The position numbers and the translations under genes were made by a program. 64,000 nt of DNA. Source: Streptomyces roseirectus (lineage in GTDB: Bacteria; Actinomycetota; Actinomycetes; Streptomycetales; Streptomycetaceae). Location: contig NZ_CP060828.1 of the NCBI RefSeq assembly GCF_014489635.1, positions 5,326,501 to 5,390,500 on the forward strand, in the 5' to 3' direction. Position 1 is the stretch's first letter. Each line of letters starts with the position of its first letter. The notes under the pieces were generated by a model, which worked only from the letters and a program-made list of their open reading frames with translations, was not told where the DNA came from and ran no database searches. Of the stretch, positions 51,344 to 60,849 are shown piece by piece.

Positions 51344-53389
51344 CTACCGGATCTGCTCCGGCAGTTCACCCCCGTGCACCACAACGAGCCCCGAAACGGC
51401 ACGAGTCAGCGCGACGTACAGCCGCCTCAGCCCCGTCCGCTCGTCCGGCTCGCCGTCCACCACGGCCCGTGGCTCGTCCAGGACGACGTAGTCGTACTCA
51501 AGGCCCTTCGCCAACGAGGCCGGAACCAGGGTGAGTCGGGTCTCGGCCGTGGTCTCCTGGCCGGGATCGAGGAAGGAGATCCCGGCCGCCTCCAGGGCCT
51601 CGGCGAGCACGGGGATCCGGGCGTCGGCGGCGATCAGCCCGATCGACCCCTCCCGGCCCAGCAACTCCCGGCAGGCGTCCACGACTTGCCCCACCTCGGA
51701 GACGTCGCGCAGCTCGAAGAAGCCGGGGTTCTCACGCACCGAGGCGACGGGCGTGAGGCCGGGCGCGATGTGCGGCAGCAGCCGCGACGCGTACGTGATG
51801 ACGTCCGTCGGCACACGGAACCCGGCGGTCAACTCCTCGACCACCGCCTCGGGTTTGCCGAGATGCCCCAGCGCCTCCTCCCAACTCCGCGTCGCCCAGG
51901 GGGTGGTGCCCTGCGCGAGGTCACCGAGGACGGTCGCGGAACCGGTCGTGCAGCGCCGGCCCACCGCCCGGTACTGCATCGGTGAGAGGTCCTGCGCCTC
52001 GTCGAGGACGACGTGCCCGAGGGAGTGCGTGCGCTCGACGACGTCCGTGGCCTCGTCGATCAACACCGCGTCCGCGGCAGACCACTTGGCCGACTTCACG
52101 GACCGTGCGGGCTTGGTCCACAGGATCGTCTTCTGCTCGTCCTCGGTGAGGACACCCGCCGCGTGCTCGGCAAGGAACTCCGGCTCGCTGAGCAGCCGCA
52201 GCACGAGCTTCGCCGGATCGACGGCGGGCCAGATCGCCTTGACGGCCGCCTTCACCGCGCTGTTGCGGGCGACCTGGTCCTGCACCCGGTCGTCCGGCGC
52301 CTCCCCGGCCCGCTCCATCTGCACCAGCACCGCGTGCGCGATCCGCTGCGGCAGGGCCTCTCGCGCCGCGCCGTACCGGATGTCGCGGTCCAGCAACTCC
52401 CGCACGATGTCTTCGAGTTCGTACGCCGGCACCCGCCACCGCCGGGCCCCGCGCACCACGACCACCGGCTCGGCCGGCGGCGTGACGTGCGCGTACACGG
52501 CCCGCCGCAGCACCTCGGCCATCCGGGCGTCGCCCTTGACGACGGCGGCGTCCGCGTCGTCCGTGCCGCGCACCTCGACGTGCGCGACGAGGTCGTCCAC
52601 CGTCGCCTGACGCACCGCCAACTCACCGAGAGCGGGCAGGACTTGCTCGATGTAACGCAGGAACGACCTGTTCGGCCCGATGACCAGCGTCCCGGTCCGC
52701 GCGAGCCGTTCCCGGTGCGCGTACAGCAGATACGCGACCCGGTGCAGACCGACGGCGGTCTTCCCGGTCCCCGGCCCGCCCTGCACGCACACACTCCCCT
52801 GGAGGCCGCTGCGCACGATCTCGTCCTGCTCGGGCTGGATGGTCGCGACGATGTCGCGCATCGGACCGACACGCGGGCGCTCGATCTCCTGCTGGAGCAG
52901 CTTGCTGGTGCGCGCCGCCTCCGCCGGGTCGGACAGGTGCTCGTCCTCGTACGCGGTGAGGTCGCCGCCGGTGTACCCGAACCTGCGCCGCAGCCCGACG
53001 TCCATCGGGTCCTTCTTGGACGCCCGGTAGAAGGGCTGCGAGACCGGCGCGCGCCAGTCGATGACCATGGGGTCGCCGTCGCCGTCGTGCACATGCCGAC
53101 GTCCGATGTAGAAGCGCTCCCCGCCCGCGCCCTCGGCCTGGTCGGCGCCGGGCGCGTGCAGGTAGTCGAGCCGGCCGAAGAACAGCGGGGTGTCGCTCAG
53201 GTCGGCGAGCGCCTTGATCCGCTCCTCGATCTGCCGGGTCAGTACCTCGGCGTTGACCCAGTTGGCGGTCACGTCCTTGATGTCCAGCGCCTGCACGTCC
53301 TCCCGCATCGCCCGCAGCGCGGAACGGGAGGCGGTGAGGTGCGAGCGCTCTTTGGACAGGGGGTCGTCGGCGGACACGGGCGTGGACAA
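51344..53389 (-). CDS. HelD-family RNA polymerase-associated ATPase
   Basis: A roughly 681-residue UvrD-like ATPase of the HelD class. It has Walker A QGGPGTGKTAVGLHRVAYLLY, an SF1-type DEAQDLSP Walker B (HVVLDEAQDLSPMQYRAVGRR), LGDLAQGTTPWA and a C-terminal RLTLVPASLAKGLEYDYVVLDEP ... RRLYVALTRAV. The N-terminal coiled-coil arm is KERSHLTASRSALRAMREDVQALD. HelD proteins free stalled RNA polymerase, and one Streptomyces member (HelR) protects against rifampicin. I put the start at TTG 53389, 7 bp after GGAGG; the longer frame to 53494 is non-conserved. Confidence 0.88.
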   Translation of the reverse strand: MSTPVSADDPLSKERSHLTASRSALRAMREDVQALDIKDVTANWVNAEVLTRQIEERIKALADLSDTPLFFGRLDYLHAPGADQAEGAGGERFYIGRRHVHDGDGDPMVIDWRAPVSQPFYRASKKDPMDVGLRRRFGYTGGDLTAYEDEHLSDPAEAARTSKLLQQEIERPRVGPMRDIVATIQPEQDEIVRSGLQGSVCVQGGPGTGKTAVGLHRVAYLLYAHRERLARTGTLVIGPNRSFLRYIEQVLPALGELAVRQATVDDLVAHVEVRGTDDADAAVVKGDARMAEVLRRAVYAHVTPPAEPVVVVRGARRWRVPAYELEDIVRELLDRDIRYGAAREALPQRIAHAVLVQMERAGEAPDDRVQDQVARNSAVKAAVKAIWPAVDPAKLVLRLLSEPEFLAEHAAGVLTEDEQKTILWTKPARSVKSAKWSAADAVLIDEATDVVERTHSLGHVVLDEAQDLSPMQYRAVGRRCTTGSATVLGDLAQGTTPWATRSWEEALGHLGKPEAVVEELTAGFRVPTDVITYASRLLPHIAPGLTPVASVRENPGFFELRDVSEVGQVVDACRELLGREGSIGLIAADARIPVLAEALEAAGISFLDPGQETTAETRLTLVPASLAKGLEYDYVVLDEPRAVVDGEPDERTGLRRLYVALTRAVSGLVVVHGGELPEQIR

Positions 53390-53594
53390 GGGGGTGCCTC
53401 CGGGCGTGCGCGAGCTGCGGGTGGACGCGGCTGGGGGGTACGGCTGGGGGTGCGACTCAGGGAAGCCGACCGGTTTCCGACCGGCCGACGGCACTCCGGC
53501 GAGGGAGGCGGCAAGAGCGGAGATTCTAGACCGGCGCCGGGGGAGGAGGCCAACGGATTTACGACCCCCGGCGTAGTCCCTTACCCCTTGAGTA

Positions 53595-54569
53595 CTACCC
53601 CTTGAGTGCTTTCAGCGAGTTCAGCAGCGCCGCGCCCCGCTCGGCGTCGTCCACGCTCACCGCGAAGTCACGCCCCCTGGTGCGGACGACCAGACACTCG
53701 CCGGAGCGCAGCATCACTGTCGTCCCGTGCTCTTTGATCCGGTAGCCCCAGCCGCCCGCCTGGGCGGGAGTGCGCAGCTCCACCCGCGCCGACTCGATGT
53801 CCGCGACGGACCAGCGCCGGGCGGGCCAGCCGAGCGGGCCGAGGGTGACCCGCAGCCCGCTCTCACCGACGCGGACCTGGACGGACGCGAGCGTGAGGAA
53901 CAGCAGCGAGGCGACCCCGAACGCGACCGCCAGGGCTGTTCCCAGAACCGGACCCGTCATACCTCCGAGGGATGCCGCGGCGGCCGCGAGCGCGACGAAC
54001 CCGAGGACTGCCGCGGCCACCTGGAACGCCGTACTGGAGACCCGCGAGAACCACGCCACCCGCTGCCCCGCGGGAATCTCCATGACCGGCCCGCTCCCCG
54101 CCGCCGGCATCGCCCCCGTACGACGTGAGAGCCACACCAGCCCACCCACCACGAGAGCCAGCACGACGACCGCGACCACCCACCCGTCCGTCGAACCGGC
54201 CCGGTGCCAGTCGTCGACGTCCAGATTCGCCCGGACGACGGCGGCCTGCGCGCCGACCAGCCCGAGCCCCACCGCCGGCAGCCCGGCCCTGACCCCGACC
54301 CACGCACCCGAACCGGCGCCCGCGCGCCGGACGACGAGCAGCGCGACCACGCTGACCACCACCCAGATCACGGCGGGAAACACGGCTACGGCCCACAACG
54401 GCATCGACCCGTCGGCCTCCCCGCTCCCGTTCCAGTGCGTGGCCACCCGCTCGGGCAGCCGCCCCCGCGCCGCCACCGGCAGTCCGACCAGCAGCGCGAG
54501 CACCCCGGCACACGCCGCGACCACGCCCCACCGGCCCCCGCGCCCGTTCCCGGCCTGTCGTCCGTTCAT
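53595..54569 (-). CDS. DUF1648 membrane protein
   Basis: A 324-residue integral membrane protein with about eight hydrophobic spans. The DUF1648 motif LPERVATHWNGSGEADGSMP lies between the first two spans. The C-terminal 90 residues form a soluble domain that resembles a bacterial PH-type fold (VRVGESGLRVTLGPLGWPARRWSVADIESARV, ECLVVRTRGRDFAVSV). Its start overlaps the GntR gene stop (ATGA), a common GntR/DUF1648 operon. Probably membrane homeostasis under GntR control. Confidence 0.85.
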   Translation of the reverse strand: MNGRQAGNGRGGRWGVVAACAGVLALLVGLPVAARGRLPERVATHWNGSGEADGSMPLWAVAVFPAVIWVVVSVVALLVVRRAGAGSGAWVGVRAGLPAVGLGLVGAQAAVVRANLDVDDWHRAGSTDGWVVAVVVLALVVGGLVWLSRRTGAMPAAGSGPVMEIPAGQRVAWFSRVSSTAFQVAAAVLGFVALAAAAASLGGMTGPVLGTALAVAFGVASLLFLTLASVQVRVGESGLRVTLGPLGWPARRWSVADIESARVELRTPAQAGGWGYRIKEHGTTVMLRSGECLVVRTRGRDFAVSVDDAERGAALLNSLKALKG

Positions 54570-54913
54570 GGCATCCCCCTGATCATCTCGATGAGGTCGT
54601 CCCTGCCGTATCCGAGCCGGGCCGCGTCGGAGACCAGCTCCCGCACCCGCCCGACCAGCTCGGCCCGCCGGCCCGCGCCCGAGGCGACGGTCACTCCCCG
54701 CCCCCGCCGGAACTCCAGCACTCCTTCGTCCCGTAGTCTCCGTAGTCCTCTGAGGACGGTGTTCACATTCACCCCCAGGCTCTCCGAGATCTCCCGGGCC
54801 GCCGGCAACCGCTCGCCCGGCCCGCACTCGCCTTCGGCGATGGCCCGCCGGATGGCGCCCGCCACCTGCTCATGCAGCGGCCGGCTGTCTGTGACGTCCA
54901 GTTTCAACAGCAT
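54566..54913 (-). CDS. GntR-family YtrA-type regulator
   Basis: A 115-residue GntR regulator without an effector domain. RPLHEQVAGAIRRAIAEGECGPGERLPAAREISESLGVNVNTVLRGLRRLRDEGVLEFRRGRGVTV is the winged helix; a short C-terminal helical tail ends LIEMIRGMP. YtrA-type regulators control adjacent transporter or membrane genes. The perfect palindrome at 54912-54936 overlaps its own start codon and is a strong autoregulatory operator candidate. Confidence 0.92.
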   Translation of the reverse strand: MLLKLDVTDSRPLHEQVAGAIRRAIAEGECGPGERLPAAREISESLGVNVNTVLRGLRRLRDEGVLEFRRGRGVTVASGAGRRAELVGRVRELVSDAARLGYGRDDLIEMIRGMP

Positions 54914-54936
54914 GGTGCTAATGAAGCTAGCACCAT
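54912..54936. promoter_or_regulatory. Operator palindrome overlapping the gntR start
   Basis: ATGGTGCTA (54912-54920) and TAGCACCAT (54928-54936) are perfect 9-bp arms around 7 bp, with the gntR ATG (54911-54913) partly inside one arm. YtrA-type regulators typically bind such operators; the overlap would let the protein block initiation as well as RNA polymerase. Confidence 0.65.
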
Positions 54937-55102
54937 TATCTTCCGATGGGTATGCCGAGGCAGGGGGGAAGCAGGAGGAACCCTGAGACCGTCCCCTAGT
55001 ACCCCTGGGGAATCCCCTACCTCTGGAGTCGTAGGAAACGGGCGGGAAAGTTGGCTCTGTGGACCGATGCCCGCTTTATGTCCCGGATCGCACTATGGAG
55101 AC

Positions 55103-55291
55103 ATGAGCGCAGCGACCTTCACACCAGCCCAGGCCGCCGGTCGCCCGTCAGGCGCGACCCCGTTGACCGGTTCGCACAGACACCGACTCGGCGACACCGT
55201 CCGCGCGATACGCGTGTTCGCCGGTGCCGCCTTCGACGTGATGATCCTCGGTGAGTACGGCGAGGAAGCGGGCGTCCGCCGCCGCAGATGA
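55103..55291 (+). CDS. Small conserved Streptomyces protein
   Basis: A 62-residue protein with MSAATFTPAQAAGRPSGATPLTGSHRHRLGDTVRAIRVFAGAAFDVMILGEYGEEAGVRRRR. GGAG lies only 2 bp ahead of the ATG, so the start is not firm. I have seen similar small proteins next to XPB helicase genes in Streptomyces, but no function is known. It ends 42 bp before the helicase stop (convergent). Confidence 0.6.
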   Translation: MSAATFTPAQAAGRPSGATPLTGSHRHRLGDTVRAIRVFAGAAFDVMILGEYGEEAGVRRRR

Positions 55292-55333
55292 GCCGGCGCC
55301 GGGTACGGACCGGCGCCGGGGCGGGGGCGGGCC

Positions 55334-56986
55334 TCAGCTCGCGCCGGGCTCCGCCAGCAGATCGTCCGCGTCGACGATCCGGTACGCGTACCCCTGCTCC
55401 GCCAGGAACCGCTGCCGGTGCGCGGCGAAGTCCTGGTCGATGGTGTCCCGGGCGACGACGGAGTAGAAGTGCGCCTGATGGCCGTCCGCCTTCGGCCGCA
55501 GCACCCGCCCGAGCCGCTGAGCCTCCTCCTGCCGGGAGCCGAACGTCCCGGAGACCTGGATGGCGACGGTCGCCTCGGGCAGGTCGATGGAGAAGTTCGC
55601 CACCTTGGAGACGACGAGCACGCTGATCTCGCCCTCCCGGAACGCGTCGAACAGTTTCTCCCGCTGGGCGTTCGAGGTCTCCCCCTTGATCACCGGCGCC
55701 CCGAGATGCTCCCCCAACTCGTCGAGCTGGTCGATGTACTGCCCGATGACGAGGATCTGCTGCCCGGCGAACCGCCGCACGATCGCCTCGGTCACCTTCC
55801 GCTTCGTCGCCGTCGTCGCACAGAACCGGTACTTCTCCTCGGCCTCGGCGGTCGCGTACGCGAGCCGTTCGGAGTCGGTGAGGTTGACCCGGACCTCGAC
55901 GCAGTCGGCGGGCGCGATGTACCCCTGCGCCTCGATCTCCTTCCACGGCGCGTCGAACCGCTTCGGCCCGATCAGCGAGAACACGTCGGACTCCCGCCCG
56001 TCCTCGCGCACCAACGTCGCCGTCAGCCCGAGCCGCCGCCGCGCCTGGAGGTCCGCCGTGAACTTGAACACCGGCGCCGGCAGCAGGTGCACCTCGTCGT
56101 AGACGATCAGCCCCCAGTCCCGCGAGTCGAAGAGTTCGAGGTGCGGGTAGATCCCCTTCCGCTTCGTCGTCAGCACCTGGTACGTCGCGATGGTGACCGG
56201 CCGGATCTCCTTGCGCGTCCCGCTGTACTCGCCGATCTCGTCCTCGGTCAGCGACGTCCGCTTCACCAGCTCGTGCTTCCACTGCCGCGCGGAGACCGTG
56301 TTGGTGACCAGGATCAGCGTCGTCGACTTCGCCTGGGCCATCGCCCCGGCCCCCACCAGCGTCTTCCCGGCGCCGCACGGCAGGACGACGACCCCGCTGC
56401 CCCCGTGCCAGAAGTTCTCCACGGCCTGCTTCTGGTACGGCCGCAGCGCCCATCCGTCCTCGGCGAGCCCGATCGGATGCGCCTCCCCGTCGACGTACCC
56501 GGCAAGGTCCTCCGCCGGCCACCCCAGCTTCAGCAGCGTCTGCTTGATCTGCCCCCGCTCCGACGGGTGCACGACGACGGTGTCCGGGTCGATCCGCGCC
56601 CCCACCAGCGGCGCGATCCGCTTCGAGCGCAGCACCTCTTCGAGCACCGGCCGGTCGGTCGTCGTCAGCACCAGCCCGTGCGCCGGATGCTTGCTCAGCG
56701 TCAGCCGCCCGTACCGGTCCATCGTCTCGGCGATGTCGACGAGCAGCGCGTGCGGCACCGGATATCGGCTGAACTGCACCAACGCGTCCACGACCTGCTC
56801 GGCGTCATGCCCCGCCGCCCGCGCGTTCCACAGCCCCAGCGGCGTCACCCGGTACGTGTGGATGTGCTCCGGCGCCCGCTCCAGCTCCGCGAACGGCGCG
56901 ATCACCCGACGACACGCGTCGGCCTGCTCATGATCGACCTCAAGCAGCAGCGTCTTGTCGGACTGGACGATCAGGGGTCCGTTCAC
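55334..56986 (-). CDS. Bacterial XPB DNA repair helicase
   Basis: A 550-residue SF2 helicase. It has the N-terminal XPB DRD-like region, Walker A LPCGAGKTLVGAG (about residue 201-213), the DEVH box VYDEVHLLPAP, motif III LTATLVREDG, RED-motif-like KRFDAPWKEIE, and helicase C motifs VLVVSKVANFSIDLPEATVAIQVSG and RQEEAQRLGRVLRPK. Bacterial XPB unwinds DNA 3' to 5' and occurs widely in actinobacteria. It lies 106 bp downstream of the large helicase-associated gene on the same strand. Confidence 0.94.
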   Translation of the reverse strand: MNGPLIVQSDKTLLLEVDHEQADACRRVIAPFAELERAPEHIHTYRVTPLGLWNARAAGHDAEQVVDALVQFSRYPVPHALLVDIAETMDRYGRLTLSKHPAHGLVLTTTDRPVLEEVLRSKRIAPLVGARIDPDTVVVHPSERGQIKQTLLKLGWPAEDLAGYVDGEAHPIGLAEDGWALRPYQKQAVENFWHGGSGVVVLPCGAGKTLVGAGAMAQAKSTTLILVTNTVSARQWKHELVKRTSLTEDEIGEYSGTRKEIRPVTIATYQVLTTKRKGIYPHLELFDSRDWGLIVYDEVHLLPAPVFKFTADLQARRRLGLTATLVREDGRESDVFSLIGPKRFDAPWKEIEAQGYIAPADCVEVRVNLTDSERLAYATAEAEEKYRFCATTATKRKVTEAIVRRFAGQQILVIGQYIDQLDELGEHLGAPVIKGETSNAQREKLFDAFREGEISVLVVSKVANFSIDLPEATVAIQVSGTFGSRQEEAQRLGRVLRPKADGHQAHFYSVVARDTIDQDFAAHRQRFLAEQGYAYRIVDADDLLAEPGAS

Positions 56987-57092
56987 AGGTGCACGTCCTC
57001 TCCGCCGGGAGCCTCGACGGAGGCCGGGGCAAACGTCCAGTGTGCCTCATCCGGAGCCGATCACGCCGGGCGTACGGAGGGCTACCGGAGAG

Positions 57093-59750
57093 CTATTCCT
57101 CCGCCAGCTCCGCCACCCCCGTGATCCGGTGCAGGGGGTACGTGCGGATCTCGTCCGCCGTGTGGTCGTAGGCCGTGACGAAGCCGCCCTCGACGCGGAG
57201 GGGGGCGATGACGCGCTGGGAGGCGGCGCCGTCGGCGTTGACGTAGCCGATCCACAGGGGCTCGCTGGTGAGGACGGCGGCCTGGACGGTGGCAAGGGTG
57301 TCGGCGGCGGTCGTACGGGGGAGTTCGCCGGGGGTATTACGGGACGTCTCGGGGGCGGGCTTGCGCGGGGTCGTCGAGGCCAGGTCGCCCGCCCTGATCG
57401 CGCGGACCGCCGCCGTCAGGAGGGTCGCGTCCGGGACGGGGGGACCGTCCGGGACTGGCTCCGGAGGGGTACGGGGCGGAGTGCGGTGCGCGTCGGCGCG
57501 GTGGATCAGGACGTCGCCGTCGGGGGACTCGGCCGCCGGGGCGTAGCCCATCGTGCGCAGGACGTCGAGGAGGGACGCCGGGTCGGCCTGCGCCGCGAGG
57601 ACCGTCGGGGCGAGGCGCCGCAGCCGCAGCGGCCCCGACCGCTTGTCCGCCAGGATCTCGTTCAGCAGCGCGTCGTCGTCGCAGCGGACGTACGCCGACG
57701 CCGCGCCCACCCGGAGGTGGCCATGCCTGCGGGCCACGTCGTCGATCAGGTACGACAGGGGCTGCGGGACCGGCGTCCGCGAGTGCGCCGCCAGGAAAGC
57801 GTGCAGGTCGGACGCCGTACGCCCGGCGTCGAGCGCGCGGCGCACCGAGGCCGGGGTGAACCGGTACACCGTCGCCCCGCCCTTCGACTCGACGTCCGCC
57901 AGCACGTCCAGCGTGTCCGCGAGCGGCCGCTTCAGTGGGCCGGGCGCGACCGCCGTCAGGTCCGCCTGGAGCAGTACGTGGTCCAGGGGCTCGGGCAGGA
58001 GCGGGGTGAGGAGCCGGGCGGCAGCGGCGGTCGCCACGGCCTGCTCCGCCGGGGGTAGGGGTACTACGGGTCGCGGGGCGGGGTGGTGATGGTGCACCGG
58101 CAGCTTGTCGCCCGCGCCGGACGCGCCGGACGGGTCCTGGACGCCGGGTCCGCCGGAGGCGGGTGTCCCGTCGCCCGTACTTCCTGTGGCCGGGGTTCCC
58201 GCTCCCGTACCCCCTGAGGGGTAGCCCGCAGGTACTGCTCCCGGCACCCCCAGCGCTCCCGGCGCCCCCAGCAGGGCCCGCCCCTGCCCCGACAGCGCCC
58301 CCCTACCCGTAATACCCAAGGACTCCGCCTCGGCCAGCGTCCACTGCGCGAGCCGCGTCCGCAGATCGCCCTCACCCCGCTCGGACGACCGCTCAGACCC
58401 GCGATCGGCCCCGCGCAACGGCCGCTCCCAACGCAGCCGGGCCAGTAGCGACTCAGAGGTAGGGGACGTCCCCTCCGGGAGGCCGGCCAGCAGCCCCAGC
58501 ACCCGCCGCCGTACCTCCGGCGCCGCCGACCGGTCCAGCCCGGGACCGAGCGCCGAGAGCGTCCGGTCCTTCGCGTCCCGCCCGCCCACCACACCGGGCG
58601 TCCGCGTCGCCGTGAGCCACGCCTCAGCGAGCCGCGCCCACCGCTCCGCCGCCGGACGCTCCAGCCACTCGTCGTACTCGGGGGTCGCCGCGTACCGCTC
58701 GTCCGCCTCGCCGTCCGACGCCAACAGGCCGGCCGCATAGGCGAGTTCGACCCAGAACGCGGCCACCGGCTCCGACACGTCGAGCGCCACGGCGGTCCGC
58801 TTCAGGTCACGCACACTGAGCCCGCCGGCCCGTAGTACCGCAGGACCACCCTCGTCCCAGTCCTTCAGCAGCTCCTCGACCGTCGCGAGCGCCGTGTACG
58901 CCTGCCCGGCCGCCGTCGCGTCCACGACCTCCGGACTGTGAACTCCCGCCGCCTCCACGGCCGGTGGCCACGGCTCCACCACCCGGTGCGCCCGCCCGCC
59001 CCGCAGATGCAGCGCCACCTCACGGGGCAGGACGACCGTCCCCGGCGACGTCGGCAGCAGCAGCCCCCGGTCGAGCAGCCACCGCAGCCGGGGCGCCGGA
59101 TCCGCCGTGACCTGCCCGTACGGCGGCCCCCACACCAGCCGCTCCAGCACCTCGAGCGACTCCGCAGGCGCCTTCGCCAGCAGCGCCTTCAGCTTGCGAC
59201 GGCTGGAGAACAGCGCCGTGAGACCGGCCACCGCGCTCACCGAGTCGTGCGTCGACGGCAGCCCCGCCGCCGCCACGATCTCCTGCACCCGCCCCGGCGA
59301 CATCCCGGCCGTCGCCTCCTGGACGCTCGGCCCGAGACCCGTAGGGGACGGGTGCTGCGGCGAGGGGACCAGTAGCTCTCTGGCGGTACGCACCAGCCTC
59401 AGCCGGTCGTCGTCCCCCCATACCAGCGCCTGTTCACGCAGCGCCGCCACCGCGCCCGGCAGCGCCGCCGTCACCGCCGGGTCCTTCTCGTCCCCGGCCA
59501 TCAGACCCAGGAGCTCCCGGTACGACGCCGGGTCCCCCGCCACGGCCAGCGCCTCCGCCGTCTGGAGCGTGAACCGGTCCAGCCGCTCCAGGGCCCGTAC
59601 GACCGACGCGCGGGTCCCCGCTCTCGTCGCCAGCTGGGTCAGGTCGGTCGGCACCGGCGTGATGAGGTCCGGACGGCAGCGCAGCAGCGCGGCGAGGGAC
59701 CGGTCGTCGCGCGAGCGCAGCGCCTCGGCGAGGGAGCGGGGGGTGCTCAT
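57093..59750 (-). CDS. Large helicase-associated protein with WYL-like C-terminus
   Basis: An 885-residue actinobacterial protein often annotated as helicase-associated. It begins STPRSLAEALRSRDDRSLAALLRCRPDLITPVPTDLTQLATRAGTRASVVRAL with a helical DNA-binding layout and has no Walker motifs. A Pro/Gly-rich linker (about residues 490-560) precedes a C-terminal region with HLRVGAASAYVRCDDDALLNEIL, and a WYL-like tail PLWIGYVNADGAASQRVIAPLRVEGGFVTAYDH. Its place just upstream of XPB suggests a partner role, unproven. I take ATG 59750 rather than 59759. Confidence 0.8.
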   Translation of the reverse strand: MSTPRSLAEALRSRDDRSLAALLRCRPDLITPVPTDLTQLATRAGTRASVVRALERLDRFTLQTAEALAVAGDPASYRELLGLMAGDEKDPAVTAALPGAVAALREQALVWGDDDRLRLVRTARELLVPSPQHPSPTGLGPSVQEATAGMSPGRVQEIVAAAGLPSTHDSVSAVAGLTALFSSRRKLKALLAKAPAESLEVLERLVWGPPYGQVTADPAPRLRWLLDRGLLLPTSPGTVVLPREVALHLRGGRAHRVVEPWPPAVEAAGVHSPEVVDATAAGQAYTALATVEELLKDWDEGGPAVLRAGGLSVRDLKRTAVALDVSEPVAAFWVELAYAAGLLASDGEADERYAATPEYDEWLERPAAERWARLAEAWLTATRTPGVVGGRDAKDRTLSALGPGLDRSAAPEVRRRVLGLLAGLPEGTSPTSESLLARLRWERPLRGADRGSERSSERGEGDLRTRLAQWTLAEAESLGITGRGALSGQGRALLGAPGALGVPGAVPAGYPSGGTGAGTPATGSTGDGTPASGGPGVQDPSGASGAGDKLPVHHHHPAPRPVVPLPPAEQAVATAAAARLLTPLLPEPLDHVLLQADLTAVAPGPLKRPLADTLDVLADVESKGGATVYRFTPASVRRALDAGRTASDLHAFLAAHSRTPVPQPLSYLIDDVARRHGHLRVGAASAYVRCDDDALLNEILADKRSGPLRLRRLAPTVLAAQADPASLLDVLRTMGYAPAAESPDGDVLIHRADAHRTPPRTPPEPVPDGPPVPDATLLTAAVRAIRAGDLASTTPRKPAPETSRNTPGELPRTTAADTLATVQAAVLTSEPLWIGYVNADGAASQRVIAPLRVEGGFVTAYDHTADEIRTYPLHRITGVAELAEE

Positions 59751-59903
59751 CTGACCCACGGTAGCGGGTACGGCCGGGTGAGGGGTCCCCCGCGAGAGTT
59801 ACGCCACGCGAGCGAGGTGTGACTGAGCACTTCAGTTGGCCACTCTGTGCCTCGTAGGTGGCCGCGCGACGGACGACGCGGCCTGGGGGCCGACGATGCG
59901 CTG

Positions 59904-60701
59904 CTACTTCTTTCTGCGCTTGGACGGGTTCGCAGGCTCCGGAGTCGGGGTCCTGGATGTGGTGCGCAGCATGACTGTGTAGTTGCGGTGCTCGAAGAGC
60001 CGGTCGATCTCCGGGACGCTGGAGGAGCCCACACCGCAGCAGGCGTAATGGATGGTCAGCGGCGGGGCGTTGTCTTCCCGGTCTTGGCGCGCCGTGGCAA
60101 GTTCCTGCACTTTGTCCCGCAGCATGCCGCCTTCGACCGAGGTTGCGCCCTCGGCCAGATGCCTGGCTTCCAGCGGCATCAGCTTGTAGTTGATGACCTC
60201 CTCACCGGCGCGGAAGGTCTTGGGATAGCCGGTGGGCATGGGTTTGCGCTTGTTGGTGGGGCCGACCAGTTCGAGGTCGTCCGCCGTCGGCGGGGTGCCG
60301 GACTCGACGAGCTTGGCCACCTCGTTCTCCAGCCATGCACCGGGCGGCGCGTAGACGACCAGTTCGATGCCCTCGGGCACGGTGAAGGTGGCCTTGAGCG
60401 CGCGGCTGCGCGGGTTGTCGGGATTCTTGGGCAGGCGCTGGTTGTCTCCGAACCGCCCGTGCCCGCTGAGCACAGCCACGTCCGGGTCCTGGTCCTGGGA
60501 GGCGTCGTTCGGCATCCGTTGCACGGACACCGCCCGGCTGCCGAGCATCCGGCACACTGCGGCGTTGCCGACGGAGCGCTGAAGCCCCGTCAGGGCACCG
60601 GGCCCCTGTGGCACTGCGGGTGACGTGAACGTTGCGGGGGAGACCGGCCGCGGACTTCTGTGGGACCCGCGACGTTCCTGGGCCTCTTCATACGCGCGCA
60701 T
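59904..60701 (-). CDS. Orphan contractile-injection-type cargo with Stv-like domain
   Basis: A 265-residue protein. The N-terminus carries the LQR(S/A)xGNAAV tag of eCIS-associated proteins (GALTGLQRSVGNAAVCRMLGSRAVSVQRM, about residues 36-63). The C-terminal part has VAVLSGHGRFGD and FTVPEGIELVVYAPPGAWLENEVAKLVESG, then IHYACCGVG, the pattern of the putative adhesin Stv domain, with a possible Cys/His active site. No contractile injection sheath, tube or baseplate genes are in this window. ATG 60701 follows GGGAG by 7 bp. It may be loaded into a particle encoded elsewhere, or act alone. Confidence 0.72.
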   Translation of the reverse strand: MRAYEEAQERRGSHRSPRPVSPATFTSPAVPQGPGALTGLQRSVGNAAVCRMLGSRAVSVQRMPNDASQDQDPDVAVLSGHGRFGDNQRLPKNPDNPRSRALKATFTVPEGIELVVYAPPGAWLENEVAKLVESGTPPTADDLELVGPTNKRKPMPTGYPKTFRAGEEVINYKLMPLEARHLAEGATSVEGGMLRDKVQELATARQDREDNAPPLTIHYACCGVGSSSVPEIDRLFEHRNYTVMLRTTSRTPTPEPANPSKRRKK

Positions 60702-60849
60702 CAGGTCACTCCCATCAAGTACGAGATCCACGCGAAACACGGTGGCATGTCGATGTTAGGGAGTCGCGCGCGGTGACGCAGAGCGCCGGTGGGCACACTT
60801 TGGGGCAACGTGACTTCCCCCTGGGCCAGGTGTGACCGGTCATCTGGCG

